A stretch of 44,907 nucleotides of DNA from an uncultured Alphaproteobacteria bacterium (lineage in GTDB: Bacteria > Pseudomonadota > Alphaproteobacteria > RF32 > CAG-239), in the NCBI GenBank assembly GCA_944393725.1, contig CALYBC010000010.1, positions 1 to 44,907 on the forward strand. The letters run 5' to 3'. Shown here piece by piece: positions 16,560-26,400 of this stretch. The position numbers were made by a program, and so were the translations under genes. The notes beneath the pieces were generated by a model that was not told where the DNA came from, made no database searches, and saw only the letters and a program-made list of their open reading frames with translations. The stretch's first letter is position 1. Every line of letters begins with the position of its first letter.

Positions 16560-17414
16560 ATGGCTGATATGAAAACCCCTTCGTTTAGTGCTACTGATGC
16601 CAATGGTGTGTCTTGGGAGGCTTCTTGGGTTGATGGTAATATCTCTTATCGAGGTATTGATAAGAACGGAAATGTTGTTAATGTTCCGGCTCCTCCCGAA
16701 ATAGTTAGCGCGGCTAAGGCATATGGAGCTTCTTTTAGCGGTGAAAAGGTTGATGTCAAAGATAAAAAAGATAAATCTGATGAGAAGACTGAAACAGCCG
16801 GAAAAAAAGAGGAAGAAAAGAGTAGCGTTATGTCTGATGTGTTTAAAAAGCATCCTGGGCTCAGACAAATTAAGATAAAAATGAACAAAAAGGGCAGTGA
16901 AGTTTTGGGTTACGATAACAATGGCAACGAAGTTCCATTGTCGGATAAAGAAAAAGAAAATATTATCAACGCCAATAAAGATAGTCTGGGAAAATCGTCG
17001 TTTAAGAGTTTAGCTCAGGCTTTTGGACGTGATATGAAAAATATGACCGATGATTTAAAAAAAGATGTGTTACGAAAAACTAGTGATATTAAAAATACTT
17101 TTAAGTTAATTGGTCAAGGAAGATTCAGAGAAGTGGTTGATAGGGCCGCTTTGCGAATTCATGATAACTTGGAAGCTATGGGGATTTTGAATGAAAAGAA
17201 TTTATCCAGAATTGCCGAGGCGAATAAAAAGATAGAAGAAAGGTTGGGTATTGAGGAACGTAAGAAAAATCCGGGAAGGCTGTCACAGCAAATCGGGCAA
17301 AACATTGCCGGGTTTAAGCGTTTGCTCGGTTTGAGCGGACGAGATAACTCAAGAGCAATTCCGGTGTCTAAGGTTAGAGTGCCTGTAAAACAACGCGGAC
17401 GCGACGGAAGATAG
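16560..17414 (+). CDS. Lysine-rich orphan protein with a duplicated YxGxDxNGN module
   Basis: A 284-aa protein that I do not recognise. The first 55 residues contain ISYRGIDKNGNVVNVPAPPE. A highly charged linker follows (about 60-95; KDKKDKSDEKTE) and a second similar module at about 105-140, VLGYDNNGNEVPLSDKEKE. The two align over the pattern G-x-D-x-N-G-N-x-V. The C-terminal half is helical and basic (FKSLAQAFGRDMKNMTDDLKKD, ending VPVKQRGRDGR). There is no signal peptide or membrane segment. RBS ACAGGAGAAG is strong, the promoter is consensus and a terminator follows, so it is an abundant single-gene transcript. It might be a secreted effector or a nucleic-acid-binding protein; neither is shown. 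Confidence 0.75.
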   Translation: MADMKTPSFSATDANGVSWEASWVDGNISYRGIDKNGNVVNVPAPPEIVSAAKAYGASFSGEKVDVKDKKDKSDEKTETAGKKEEEKSSVMSDVFKKHPGLRQIKIKMNKKGSEVLGYDNNGNEVPLSDKEKENIINANKDSLGKSSFKSLAQAFGRDMKNMTDDLKKDVLRKTSDIKNTFKLIGQGRFREVVDRAALRIHDNLEAMGILNEKNLSRIAEANKKIEERLGIEERKKNPGRLSQQIGQNIAGFKRLLGLSGRDNSRAIPVSKVRVPVKQRGRDGR

Positions 17415-17433
17415 GTTCGTATATGCTAACAAT

Positions 17434-17461
17434 AAAAAAGCCCGCACCTGCGGGCTTTTTT
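17434..17461 (+). terminator. Terminator after the lysine-rich orphan
   Basis: AAAAAAGCCCGCA, loop CC, TGCGGGCTTTTTT; it can also serve typA, which converges from the other strand. Confidence 0.85.
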
Positions 17462-17467
17462 ATATTG

Positions 17468-19285
17468 TTAAATAACATCCGGTTTGGCACGACGACGAGC
17501 AATCGGGTCAAGGATACGTTTGCGTAAACGGAGTGTCTTCGGAGTTACTTCCAAAAGTTCGTCTTCTTGGATATAGGACAGGCCTTGTTCCAAGGTGAGT
17601 TTACGCGGCGGTATCAAGTCAATGGCTTCGTCTTTACCGGCAGCACGAATGTTGTTTAATTGCTTGGCTTTGCAGGGATTTACTTCCAAGTCATTGGGCT
17701 TGGTGTGCTCACCGATAATCATGCCGGTGTAAACCGGTACACCGGGGTCAATAAACATCGGACCGCGTTCTTGCAATTTCCACAACGAATACGCAATTGC
17801 TGTACCTGTTTCCGATGAAATCAGTACACCATTGCGGCGGCTCTCAATCTCACCTTTGTAGGGCTCATAATCTTTGAAAATACGGTTCATGACACCGGTG
17901 CCTCTGGTGTCGGTCAAAAATTCGGAATGATAACCGATTAGACCACGAGACGGGGCATTGAATATCAAACGACATTTGTTGCCGGCTTGTGAGGGTATCA
18001 TTTCTACCAATTCGGCACGACGGGAACCTAGCTTTTCAACAACGGCTCCGGAAAACTCATCGTCGACATCGACCACAACTTCTTCTATCGGTTCTAGCAG
18101 TTGGCCGTTTTCATCTTTTTTCATCAAAACACGGGGACGCGAGATTGAAAGTTCAAAACCTTCACGACGCATGGTTTCTATCAAAACTCCGAGTTGTAAT
18201 TCACCGCGGCCGGCTACTTCAAAAGAATCGCTGCTGTCGGTGCGGGAAATTTTGAGAGCAATGTTGCCTTCGGCTTCTTTGCATAACCTGTCCCATATCA
18301 TACGAGAAGTAACTTTGTCGCCCTCGCGACCGGACAGTGGTGAATCGTTAATGGAAAAGGTCATGGCCAATGTCGGCGGGTCAATAGGTTGAGCTTTGAT
18401 GGCTTCATTAACTTCAAAAGCACAAATGGTGTCGGCAACGGTGCCTTTTACCACACCGGCTACAGCTACAATATCTCCGGCATGGGCAACCTCAAGGCTG
18501 TCACGGCTTAAACCGCGGTAAGCCAAAATTTTGCTGATACGGACACGTTCTATTTCTTGGTTGTCTCCATTTAACACTTTGACAGTATCATTAACATGCA
18601 GAGTACCTGATTGAATCTTTCCGGTGAGCAGGCGACCGATAAATTTGTTAGACTCAAGGGTCGTGGCCAACATCGAAAAAGGAGCATCAGGGTCGCAGTT
18701 CGGCTCCGGTACATAAGAGCAAATCATTTCAAACAGCGGGGTTAAATCTTTCTTCTCATCGGATAATTCTTTAACCGCCCAACCATTGCGTCCGGAAGCA
18801 TATAATACCGGAAAATCAAGCTGTTTGTCGTTAGCATCAAGGCTGACAAACAAATCAAAAACTTCATTTAAAACCTCATCGCAACGAGCATCCGGCTTGT
18901 CGGCTTTATTAATAACTACAATCGGGCATAGTCCCAATTTTAGTGCTTTACCTAAAACAAATTTGGTTTGCGGCATCGGACCTTCGGAAGAGTCAACCAA
19001 CAATATAACTCCGTCAACCATTGATAAAATGCGTTCTACCTCGCCGCCAAAATCTGCGTGGCCGGGGGTGTCAACGATATTTATGTGGGTGCCGTGCCAA
19101 TTTACCGATGTGCATTTTGATAAAATGGTAATACCTCTTTCACGCTCAAGCTCATTGCTGTCCATAACGCAGGTTTCAACCTGCTGATTTTCTCTAAAGG
19201 TGCCGCTTTGTTTTAAAAGTCCGTCAACCATGGTGGTTTTGCCGTGGTCTACATGGGCGATGATGGCAATATTTCTCATATTCAT
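17468..19285 (-). CDS. typA: Ribosome-associated GTPase TypA/BipA
   Basis: A 605-aa translational GTPase that acts in ribosome assembly and stress adaptation. Seen: G1 AHVDHGKTT (10-18), G2 region ERERGITILSKCTS, G3 DTPGHADFGGEVER and G4 NKADKPDAR. EF-G-like domains follow, then the BipA C-terminal domain (GAVVEKLGSRRAELVEM, PSRGLIGYHSEFLTDTRGTG, IRAAGKDEAIDLIPPRKLTLEQ). Complete. ATG 19285 is the likely start, with Met3 as an alternative; the SD is weak. The ~125-bp leader holds two hairpins (19323-19378). Confidence 0.96.
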   Translation of the reverse strand: MNMRNIAIIAHVDHGKTTMVDGLLKQSGTFRENQQVETCVMDSNELERERGITILSKCTSVNWHGTHINIVDTPGHADFGGEVERILSMVDGVILLVDSSEGPMPQTKFVLGKALKLGLCPIVVINKADKPDARCDEVLNEVFDLFVSLDANDKQLDFPVLYASGRNGWAVKELSDEKKDLTPLFEMICSYVPEPNCDPDAPFSMLATTLESNKFIGRLLTGKIQSGTLHVNDTVKVLNGDNQEIERVRISKILAYRGLSRDSLEVAHAGDIVAVAGVVKGTVADTICAFEVNEAIKAQPIDPPTLAMTFSINDSPLSGREGDKVTSRMIWDRLCKEAEGNIALKISRTDSSDSFEVAGRGELQLGVLIETMRREGFELSISRPRVLMKKDENGQLLEPIEEVVVDVDDEFSGAVVEKLGSRRAELVEMIPSQAGNKCRLIFNAPSRGLIGYHSEFLTDTRGTGVMNRIFKDYEPYKGEIESRRNGVLISSETGTAIAYSLWKLQERGPMFIDPGVPVYTGMIIGEHTKPNDLEVNPCKAKQLNNIRAAGKDEAIDLIPPRKLTLEQGLSYIQEDELLEVTPKTLRLRKRILDPIARRRAKPDVI

Positions 19286-19322
19286 CTGTTTATTCCTAAA
19301 TTTTAACTCTCAAAAAACCGCA

Positions 19323-19378
19323 CGGCTTCTGGTTACAAAAGCCGCAACGGCGAATATAAGTATTTTTGTTAATTCGCC
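19323..19378 (-). promoter_or_regulatory. Two hairpins in the typA leader
   Basis: CGGCTT...AAGCCG (19323-19344) and GGCGAAT...ATTCGCC (19349-19378) lie back to back 38 bp or more upstream of typA. Neither is followed by a clear T-run on the minus strand, so they are more like leader structure than terminators. Confidence 0.3.
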
Positions 19379-19411
19379 TTACAATACTCTTTTGATTTTA
19401 AATTTCAACAC

Positions 19412-19447
19412 CTTAGTTGGCAAAAAATCATTTTTTTGCCAACTAAG
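19412..19447 (-). terminator. Terminator after the PfkB-family kinase
   Basis: CTTAGTTGGC with AAAAAA pairs with TTTTTT and GCCAACTAAG around a very small loop; a long symmetrical hairpin directly after the kinase stop codon. Confidence 0.7.
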
Positions 19448-19452
19448 CCGTT

Positions 19453-20478
19453 TTAAGCTTGTTTGCCATATGAAAGTAATTTGTTTCTGACTAAGCCGCG
19501 CAGGCTTACTTCGGGGCGAGCTCCATAGTGGGTGATAACCTCGGCAGCTGCAATAGAACCAATGATGGCACAAGTTCCAAGCGAGCGGCCTTTGGTTAAG
19601 CCAAATAGAAACCCTGCAGCATATAAATCACCGGCACCGGTCGTGTCAACCACATTCTCAACCGTTTCTGCTTCAACAAAAGTTTTGGTGCGGCCGTTGA
19701 CTATAACCGAACCTTTCTCACCGCGGGTGATGGCGGCAATTTCAACCATCGGTTTTATCAAATCCAAGCATTCCAAAAAGTCATCTTTACTAAATAAAGC
19801 TCTGATCTCGGCGTCATTGGCAAAGAGAATGTCTACATAGTTCTTGATAAATTCGATAAACTTTGCCTGTTTGCCGTTGACACAGCTTATATCTGATAAT
19901 GAAAAAGCTACTTGTCTGCCGTTGCTTTTAGCAATTTTGGCGGCTTTTTCAGCAATGTCAAAACCTTGTTCATAGTCAAGTATGTAACCCTCAAGATAAG
20001 TTATGCGGCTTGATTTAATTATGTTTTCATCAATGTCATCAACACTTAAATGAGTGTTGGCACCAAGGTAGGTAAACATTGAACGCATGGCATCCGGGGT
20101 CACTAAAACAATGGAACGACCGGTCACGGGACCTTCGTTTAGGGGAGCGGTAAAAAAGTCAACGCCGGCGGCTCCGATATCGCGAGTAAATTCTTGGCCA
20201 AGCTCATCATCGTGGACTTTGCCGATAAAGGCCGGTGCACCGCCCAACGAGGCAAGTCCTGCTACCGTGTTGGCCGCCGAACCGCCGGATACTTCACGCT
20301 CGGGTACAATATCGGCATAAATTTTACCGGCGTCCTGAGCGTTAAGCAAAGTCATACAACTTTTGGGTAGGTCGCGTTCGCTTAAAAATCTGTCGCCGAC
20401 TTTGGCTAATACATCTACAATCGCGTTGCCGATGCCGACAACATCATAATAGGTGGTGGTTTCACTTTTTTGTATCAT
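19453..20478 (-). CDS. PfkB-family sugar/nucleoside kinase (adenosine kinase-like)
   Basis: A 341-aa ribokinase-fold kinase. The first PfkB signature includes GGSAANTVAGLASLGGAPAFIGKVHDDELG; the second is DTTGAGDLYAAGFLFG with catalytic base D284 and its anion hole. The N-terminus YDVVGIGNAIVDVLAKVGDRFL and the overall length match the alphaproteobacterial proteins usually annotated as adenosine kinase. Substrate cannot be fixed from sequence alone; ribokinase-like sugars are an alternative. RBS is a modest GGAAAAG. A terminator lies only 17 bp upstream (20495-20527), so it may rely on read-through from the ferredoxin gene or a promoter hidden in that short gap. Confidence 0.85.
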   Translation of the reverse strand: MIQKSETTTYYDVVGIGNAIVDVLAKVGDRFLSERDLPKSCMTLLNAQDAGKIYADIVPEREVSGGSAANTVAGLASLGGAPAFIGKVHDDELGQEFTRDIGAAGVDFFTAPLNEGPVTGRSIVLVTPDAMRSMFTYLGANTHLSVDDIDENIIKSSRITYLEGYILDYEQGFDIAEKAAKIAKSNGRQVAFSLSDISCVNGKQAKFIEFIKNYVDILFANDAEIRALFSKDDFLECLDLIKPMVEIAAITRGEKGSVIVNGRTKTFVEAETVENVVDTTGAGDLYAAGFLFGLTKGRSLGTCAIIGSIAAAEVITHYGARPEVSLRGLVRNKLLSYGKQA

Positions 20479-20494
20479 TTCTTTTCCAATCTAA

Positions 20495-20527
20495 AAACTC
20501 CTCTTTTAATAATAAAAAGAGGAGTTT
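20495..20527 (-). terminator. Terminator after the ferredoxin gene
   Basis: On the minus strand AAACTCCTCTTTTT, short loop, AAAAGAGGAGTTTTTAG. It separates the ferredoxin gene from the kinase gene. Confidence 0.75.
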
Positions 20528-20548
20528 ACTCATTAGTCAAGTTAAAAA

Positions 20549-20788
20549 TTACTCGTTTGCATTCGGTAAATTCTTGGCGTTTTCCTGAGCGTATTTAATC
20601 CACTTCTCATCGGCTTCGTCTTCGGAAGTGATAGCTTCTTGAGGACATTCGGAAATGCATACGCCGCAGTCAATGCAGGTGTCGGGATCAATTACCAACA
20701 TGTTCTCGGCTTCGTGAAAAGCATCAACCGGACATACATCAGCACAAGATTTGCATTTTACGCAAGAATCATTTACTACAGATACCAT
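20549..20788 (-). CDS. 2[4Fe-4S] ferredoxin
   Basis: A 79-aa electron carrier with two complete CxxCxxCxxxCP motifs: C9, C12, C15, C19 and C38, C41, C44, C48. The spacing in the first motif is that of a 4Fe-4S cluster, unlike the 3Fe-4S/4Fe-4S FdxA type, although the rest (NMLVIDPDTCIDCGVCISECPQEAI and the acidic tail with KWIKYAQENAKNLP) looks like FdxA. ATG preceded by TTGGAGTAAAATCTA. Single gene with its own terminator. Redox partners are not indicated by neighbours. Confidence 0.92.
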   Translation of the reverse strand: MVSVVNDSCVKCKSCADVCPVDAFHEAENMLVIDPDTCIDCGVCISECPQEAITSEDEADEKWIKYAQENAKNLPNANE

Positions 20789-20927
20789 TAGATTTTACTC
20801 CAAACAATTATTAAAAAAATCACTCATAATTTATATATTTTCGAAAATAAATCAAGCATAATCTTGCAATAAGCAAAAAAAAATACTAACTATTTGGGTA
20901 AACGCTTTTGGTTAAAAGGAGAAAATT

Positions 20928-22769
20928 ATGGCAGATAAAATGGCTTTTCAGGCCGATGTTAATAAGATGCTTGATATTGTTATCAACTCTTTGTATTCGG
21001 AAAAACAAATTTTTTTACGCGAACTTATTTCAAATGCTTCGGATGCTTGTGATAAGCTAAAATATTTGGCTTTGACTTCGCCGGATATTGCTAAAGAATC
21101 CGGTGCATTTAAAATAATAGTTAAACCGGACGAAAAAGAAAATACCTTAACAATTTCCGATAACGGTATCGGTATGAATAAAGATGATTTGATTAAACAT
21201 CTAGGAACAATTGCCAAATCGGGTACGGCCGATTTTGTTAAAAATGTTGCCGATAATGGTTCGGCTTGTGAGCTTATCGGTCAGTTCGGCGTGGGATTCT
21301 ATTCGGCATTCATGGTCGCGGAAAAAGTAGAAATAACCACTAAAAAAGCCGGAGAAGATAAAGCTTGGACTTGGGTTTCAAACGGGGTGGACGGTTTTGA
21401 AATTACCGAGGCAAAAAAAGACAAAAACGGTACCGATATTAAATTATTTTTGAAAAAAGATGCGAAAGATTATGTCGATAGTATATATCTGCGCCATATT
21501 ATCAGGACTTATTCCGACCATATTACTTATCCTATCGTGTTGGATTTGGGAAAGGCCGGTGAGGAGAATGTTAATTCCGGTTCGGCTTTGTGGACCAGAA
21601 ATAAAGGTGAAATTACCGAGGAGCAGTATAAAGAGTTCTACCGCCATGTTTCGCATAATTTTGATGATCCGTGGATGACCTTGCATTTTAAGGCAGAGGG
21701 CAATATTGAATATACCGGATTGCTGTTTATTCCGGAAAAAGCTCCTTATGATTTGTTTCAGCCAGATAAGAAAAATTCTTTGAAGCTCTATATTAACAAG
21801 GTTTTCATCTCAGATAAAATTGAAGACTTGATTCCCAGTTATTTGCGCTTTGTTAAGGGAATTATCGATAGTGCCGATTTGCCATTGAATATATCAAGAG
21901 AAATGCTCCAGTTTTCTCCGTTGATGGAAAAAATTAAGGCCGGTACGGTTAGCCGCTTGCTTAAAGAACTTAAGAAAAGAGCTAAAAATTACGATGATTA
22001 TATGAAGTTTTGGCAGAACTTCGGAATCGTGTTGAAAGAGGGAATCTATGAAGATTTTAAGAATCGCGAAGAAATTGCCGAAATATCTTATTTTCATTCA
22101 ACCAATGATAAAGACAGGCTAACCTCTTTGGATGATTATATTTCGCGTTGCAGTAAGGATCAAAAGACCATTTATTACATAACCGGTGACGATATAAATA
22201 TTTTGCGCAACAATCCGCAGCTTGATGCTTTTAAACAAAAAGGTATTGAGGTGTTGTTGATGAATGAGCCGATTGATGAATTTTGGCCGCAGGTTTTGCC
22301 TAACTACAAGGGGTATGCAATTAAAAATGTGGCACAGGCCGATGCAGATATGAGCTGGAAACGCGATGAGAAAAAGGCTGATGAAGGAAGCCTTGCAAAG
22401 TTGTGTGAAAAAATGGCCGAATTGCTCAAAGGAGAAGTCGGAAAGGTTACGGCAACCGAAAAACTTACAACTTCTCCGGTTTCGCTTACGGTTGAAAACG
22501 GACAGATGAGCTTGCACCTTGAAAGATTGATGCGAAACCATCAACAACAAACAGCTTTTGCATCAACCAGAATTTTGGAGGTTAATCCATATCATCCGTT
22601 GATTATCAGATTATCAGAAATGATTGATGATAAGACAAAAGAGGATAAGATAGCAGAGATTACCAAAATATTGCTTGACCAGGCAAAAGTTGCCGAAGGC
22701 GAGGTGGTTTCCGATCCGGCATTTTATGCTGAAAAAATAAGCCAATATATTCTAAAAGATATTGCTTAA
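20928..22769 (+). CDS. htpG: Chaperone HtpG (Hsp90)
   Basis: A 613-aa Hsp90. The N-terminal GHKL ATPase has LRELISNASDACDKLKYL, DNGIGMNKDDL, LIGQFGVGFYSAFMVAEKV and the ATP-lid region GTIAKSGT. The middle domain includes WTRNKGEITEEQYKEFYRHV, LYINKVFI and LRFVKGIIDSADLPLNISREMLQ. The C-terminal dimerisation domain ends without the eukaryotic MEEVD. Length is normal. RBS AAAAGGAGAAAATT is strong. It is followed after about 50 bp by the prepilin peptidase gene. It lies in the same quarter of the window as groES-groEL, but no clear heat-shock promoter could be read. Confidence 0.97.
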   Translation: MADKMAFQADVNKMLDIVINSLYSEKQIFLRELISNASDACDKLKYLALTSPDIAKESGAFKIIVKPDEKENTLTISDNGIGMNKDDLIKHLGTIAKSGTADFVKNVADNGSACELIGQFGVGFYSAFMVAEKVEITTKKAGEDKAWTWVSNGVDGFEITEAKKDKNGTDIKLFLKKDAKDYVDSIYLRHIIRTYSDHITYPIVLDLGKAGEENVNSGSALWTRNKGEITEEQYKEFYRHVSHNFDDPWMTLHFKAEGNIEYTGLLFIPEKAPYDLFQPDKKNSLKLYINKVFISDKIEDLIPSYLRFVKGIIDSADLPLNISREMLQFSPLMEKIKAGTVSRLLKELKKRAKNYDDYMKFWQNFGIVLKEGIYEDFKNREEIAEISYFHSTNDKDRLTSLDDYISRCSKDQKTIYYITGDDINILRNNPQLDAFKQKGIEVLLMNEPIDEFWPQVLPNYKGYAIKNVAQADADMSWKRDEKKADEGSLAKLCEKMAELLKGEVGKVTATEKLTTSPVSLTVENGQMSLHLERLMRNHQQQTAFASTRILEVNPYHPLIIRLSEMIDDKTKEDKIAEITKILLDQAKVAEGEVVSDPAFYAEKISQYILKDIA

Positions 22770-22820
22770 TAATTGTCGGGCTTTATACTTAAGTTCAAAG
22801 TATAGCAACGGAGAATCGAA

Positions 22821-23483
22821 ATGTGGTGGATTGTAGCTGCTTTCTTGTGGGGATATTTTATTCCTTATATGGCAAGAAGATTTGCTAAGTTTATGCCGGC
22901 TACTTTTGCCGGAGCAATGGTTGAAATGTTTAGGCCGGAGAAAAAACTTAAGGCTTATCGCAAGCTCAATCAATATAAGTTATTGCGTGGAAGATGTTTT
23001 GTCTTTGCGTGGGTGGCCGCGGCCATTACCGCAATCGCTTATCACTATTTCGGACGGTACGGCTTTGCTTACACGGCCGTATATATATGGTTGTTATTGC
23101 TGTTGGCAGAGATTGATTATAGAACTTTCTTACTGCCGGATATTCTGACCGTTCCGTTGCTTATTTTGGGCTTTTTAGCCGCAAGTATGGATATGGGATT
23201 TATCTCGGTTGAAGAAAGTGCCGTTGCTGCGACTATCGGTTATTTCTTGCCTACTTTGGTGAGCTTGCTGATTGTATGGCGGAAAAAGGATGCTTTTGGC
23301 GGCGGTGACATAAAATTATTGGCGGCGGTCGGTGCTTGGGTCGGTATTAAAGGATTGCTTTATGTCATTGTGGCAGCCTCGGTCTTAGGTCTTGTTTATG
23401 CTATCGTGGTGAGGAAAAAAGCTTTGGCTTTCGGGCCGATGATTGCAATTGCGGGAATTGTTGTTGCGTTTTGCCTTTTTTAA
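22821..23483 (+). CDS. Prepilin peptidase (A24 family), short form
   Basis: A 220-aa polytopic aspartic protease of the type IV prepilin peptidase family. The active site Asp pair is visible: D99 in LLAEIDYRTFLLPDILT and D163 in DAFGGGDIKLLAAVGAW (the GxGD motif). Six or so membrane segments are seen. The N-terminal methyltransferase domain with its CxxC pairs is lacking, so the enzyme is of the short CpaA/TadV-like kind used by Flp/Tad pili, or cleaves pseudopilins. No pilin gene is nearby. GGAG precedes the start ATG by 6 bases. It is sandwiched between htpG and the ion channel gene, which starts 38 bp downstream. Confidence 0.85.
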   Translation: MWWIVAAFLWGYFIPYMARRFAKFMPATFAGAMVEMFRPEKKLKAYRKLNQYKLLRGRCFVFAWVAAAITAIAYHYFGRYGFAYTAVYIWLLLLLAEIDYRTFLLPDILTVPLLILGFLAASMDMGFISVEESAVAATIGYFLPTLVSLLIVWRKKDAFGGGDIKLLAAVGAWVGIKGLLYVIVAASVLGLVYAIVVRKKALAFGPMIAIAGIVVAFCLF

Positions 23484-23521
23484 TATAGAATGTAGGCAAA
23501 TGAACTTGACGGAGAATTGAT

Positions 23522-24262
23522 ATGGTAAACAGAAAAACTTCGCTGAAAAAGGCTTTGGGCAAGCTTTATTATAACGATGATCAGCGCCGTTTGGCAAAGT
23601 TGGTGTCGGGATTTAGCTTTGATATGTTCATTATGGGGGTAATCTTGGCCGATGCAATAGTCTTGGGCCTGATGACTTCTCCGACCATGGAGTTTTATTT
23701 CGATAACGGTCTGTTCCTTTTAGATAGGGTGTTTATGGGAATATTCTTAGCCGAGATGTTCCTTAAAATTGTTGCCTTAAAGTCAAAGTTTTTCAAATCA
23801 GGATGGAATATTTTTGATTTGGCAATTGTGTTAATTTCATCACTGCCGTTTATGAGTGCATTTATTATCTTGCGGACTTTGCGTTTGTTTAGGCTGTTTA
23901 AGTATATTAATCGCTTTAGCAGGCTCAATAATTTAGTGCAGGTATTTTTTAAGCTATTGCCTGATTTTGTTTCGTTTTTAGTTGTGTTTATCGTATTCTT
24001 TTATGCTTTTGGCATTATCGCCGTCAGCTTGTTTGGAGATAGCTTTACGGTATTTGAAAATTTAGGCTCAGCAATATTTACTTTGTTGCAGATATTTACT
24101 TTGGACGGGTGGGCTTCAACCATCGCCAGACCGATAATGCTGGTTTATCCAGATGCATGGGTGTTTTTTGCAACGGTAGTGCTGGTGTCTTTTCTCTTGA
24201 TTGTAAGCTTCGTGGTTTCGGCGGTGGTTCAGGTCGTCGGAGTGATAAAAGAAAAGCAATAG
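23522..24262 (+). CDS. Bacterial voltage-gated cation channel (BacNav-like)
   Basis: A 246-aa six-helix ion channel subunit, expected to form a tetramer. S1-S3 span about 32-112. S4 is the voltage sensor, FIILRTLRLFRLFKYINRF, with R118, R121, R124, K127 and R131 at three- or four-residue spacing. S5 (about 150-172), pore helix and selectivity filter TLDGWAS (193-199) follow, then S6 (about 213-240). The filter resembles TLESWAS of NaChBac, but Asp replaces the Glu and Gly replaces the first Ser. It lacks the long C-terminal coiled coil found in NaChBac and NavAb. GGAG precedes ATG by 7 bases, and a terminator follows at 24276. Confidence 0.85.
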   Translation: MVNRKTSLKKALGKLYYNDDQRRLAKLVSGFSFDMFIMGVILADAIVLGLMTSPTMEFYFDNGLFLLDRVFMGIFLAEMFLKIVALKSKFFKSGWNIFDLAIVLISSLPFMSAFIILRTLRLFRLFKYINRFSRLNNLVQVFFKLLPDFVSFLVVFIVFFYAFGIIAVSLFGDSFTVFENLGSAIFTLLQIFTLDGWASTIARPIMLVYPDAWVFFATVVLVSFLLIVSFVVSAVVQVVGVIKEKQ

Positions 24263-24275
24263 TCACAGCCTTAAT

Positions 24276-24314
24276 AAAATTTGCCCTGAAATGTTTTCAG
24301 GGCAAATTTTTTTT
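24276..24314 (+). terminator. Terminator after the ion channel gene
   Basis: AAATTTGCCCTGAA, short loop, TTCAGGGCAAATTTTTTTT: long stem and T-run. Confidence 0.85.
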
Positions 24315-24323
24315 GCTCATCTC

Positions 24324-24352
24324 TTGACATGGGCTTTTGCGATAACTAACTA
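24324..24352 (+). promoter_or_regulatory. Possible groESL promoter
   Basis: CTTGACA (24323-24329) with TAACTA 17 bases on. The -35 is good, the -10 poor. The CTTG start would fit either sigma-70 or a heat-shock sigma; no CIRCE inverted repeat was found. Confidence 0.3.
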
Positions 24353-24376
24353 AGGGATTAGAAATAAATTTTAGGA

Positions 24377-24676
24377 GTGTTAAAAATGAAAATTAGACCT
24401 TTACATGATCGTGTCTTAGTTAAAAGACTTGAAGAAAATACTAAAACCGCCGGCGGAATTATTATTCCGGACACCGCCAAAGAAAAACCGTCCGAAGGAT
24501 TGGTTGAGGCTGTCGGCGACGGAATGAGAACAGAAGACGGTAAAATCGTGCCGCTCAATGTTAAGGTTGGTGATAAAGTATTGTTCGGCAAGTGGTCGGG
24601 TACGGAAGTTAAAGTAAACGGCGAAGAAAGACTGATTATTAAAGAATCAGAAATCTTGGGCGTTATTGAAGAATAA
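24377..24676 (+). CDS. groES: Co-chaperonin GroES
   Basis: A 99-aa GroES that caps the GroEL cavity. It starts with [35 protein letters not shown] (mobile loop about 17-33) and continues with [35 protein letters not shown]. Normal length. RBS TTAGGAG. groEL follows after 25 bp in one operon. Confidence 0.98.
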   Translation: MLKMKIRPLHDRVLVKRLEENTKTAGGIIIPDTAKEKPSEGLVEAVGDGMRTEDGKIVPLNVKVGDKVLFGKWSGTEVKVNGEERLIIKESEILGVIEE

Positions 24677-24689
24677 TTTTTTTACTTAG

Positions 24690-26351
<1,662 letters not shown>

Positions 26352-26366
26352 TAGCCGTGGTGCTTA

Positions 26367-26400
26367 TAAAAAAGGCTCCGCTTATTGCGGAGCTTTTTTA
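26367..26400. terminator. Bidirectional terminator between groEL and the deacylase gene
   Basis: AAAAAAGGCTCCGC, loop TTATT, GCGGAGCTTTTTTA; flanking A- and T-runs allow use in both directions. Confidence 0.85.

Noticed and set aside
20549..20788. FdxA-type 7Fe ferredoxin
   Set aside because: The first motif has CxxCxxCxxxC, which supports two 4Fe-4S clusters, not the 3Fe-4S spacing of FdxA.
20863..20895. Heat-shock promoter CTTGCA ... CTATTT upstream of htpG
   Set aside because: Spacing (21 bases) and the poor -10 do not fit known RpoH promoters; too weak to claim.
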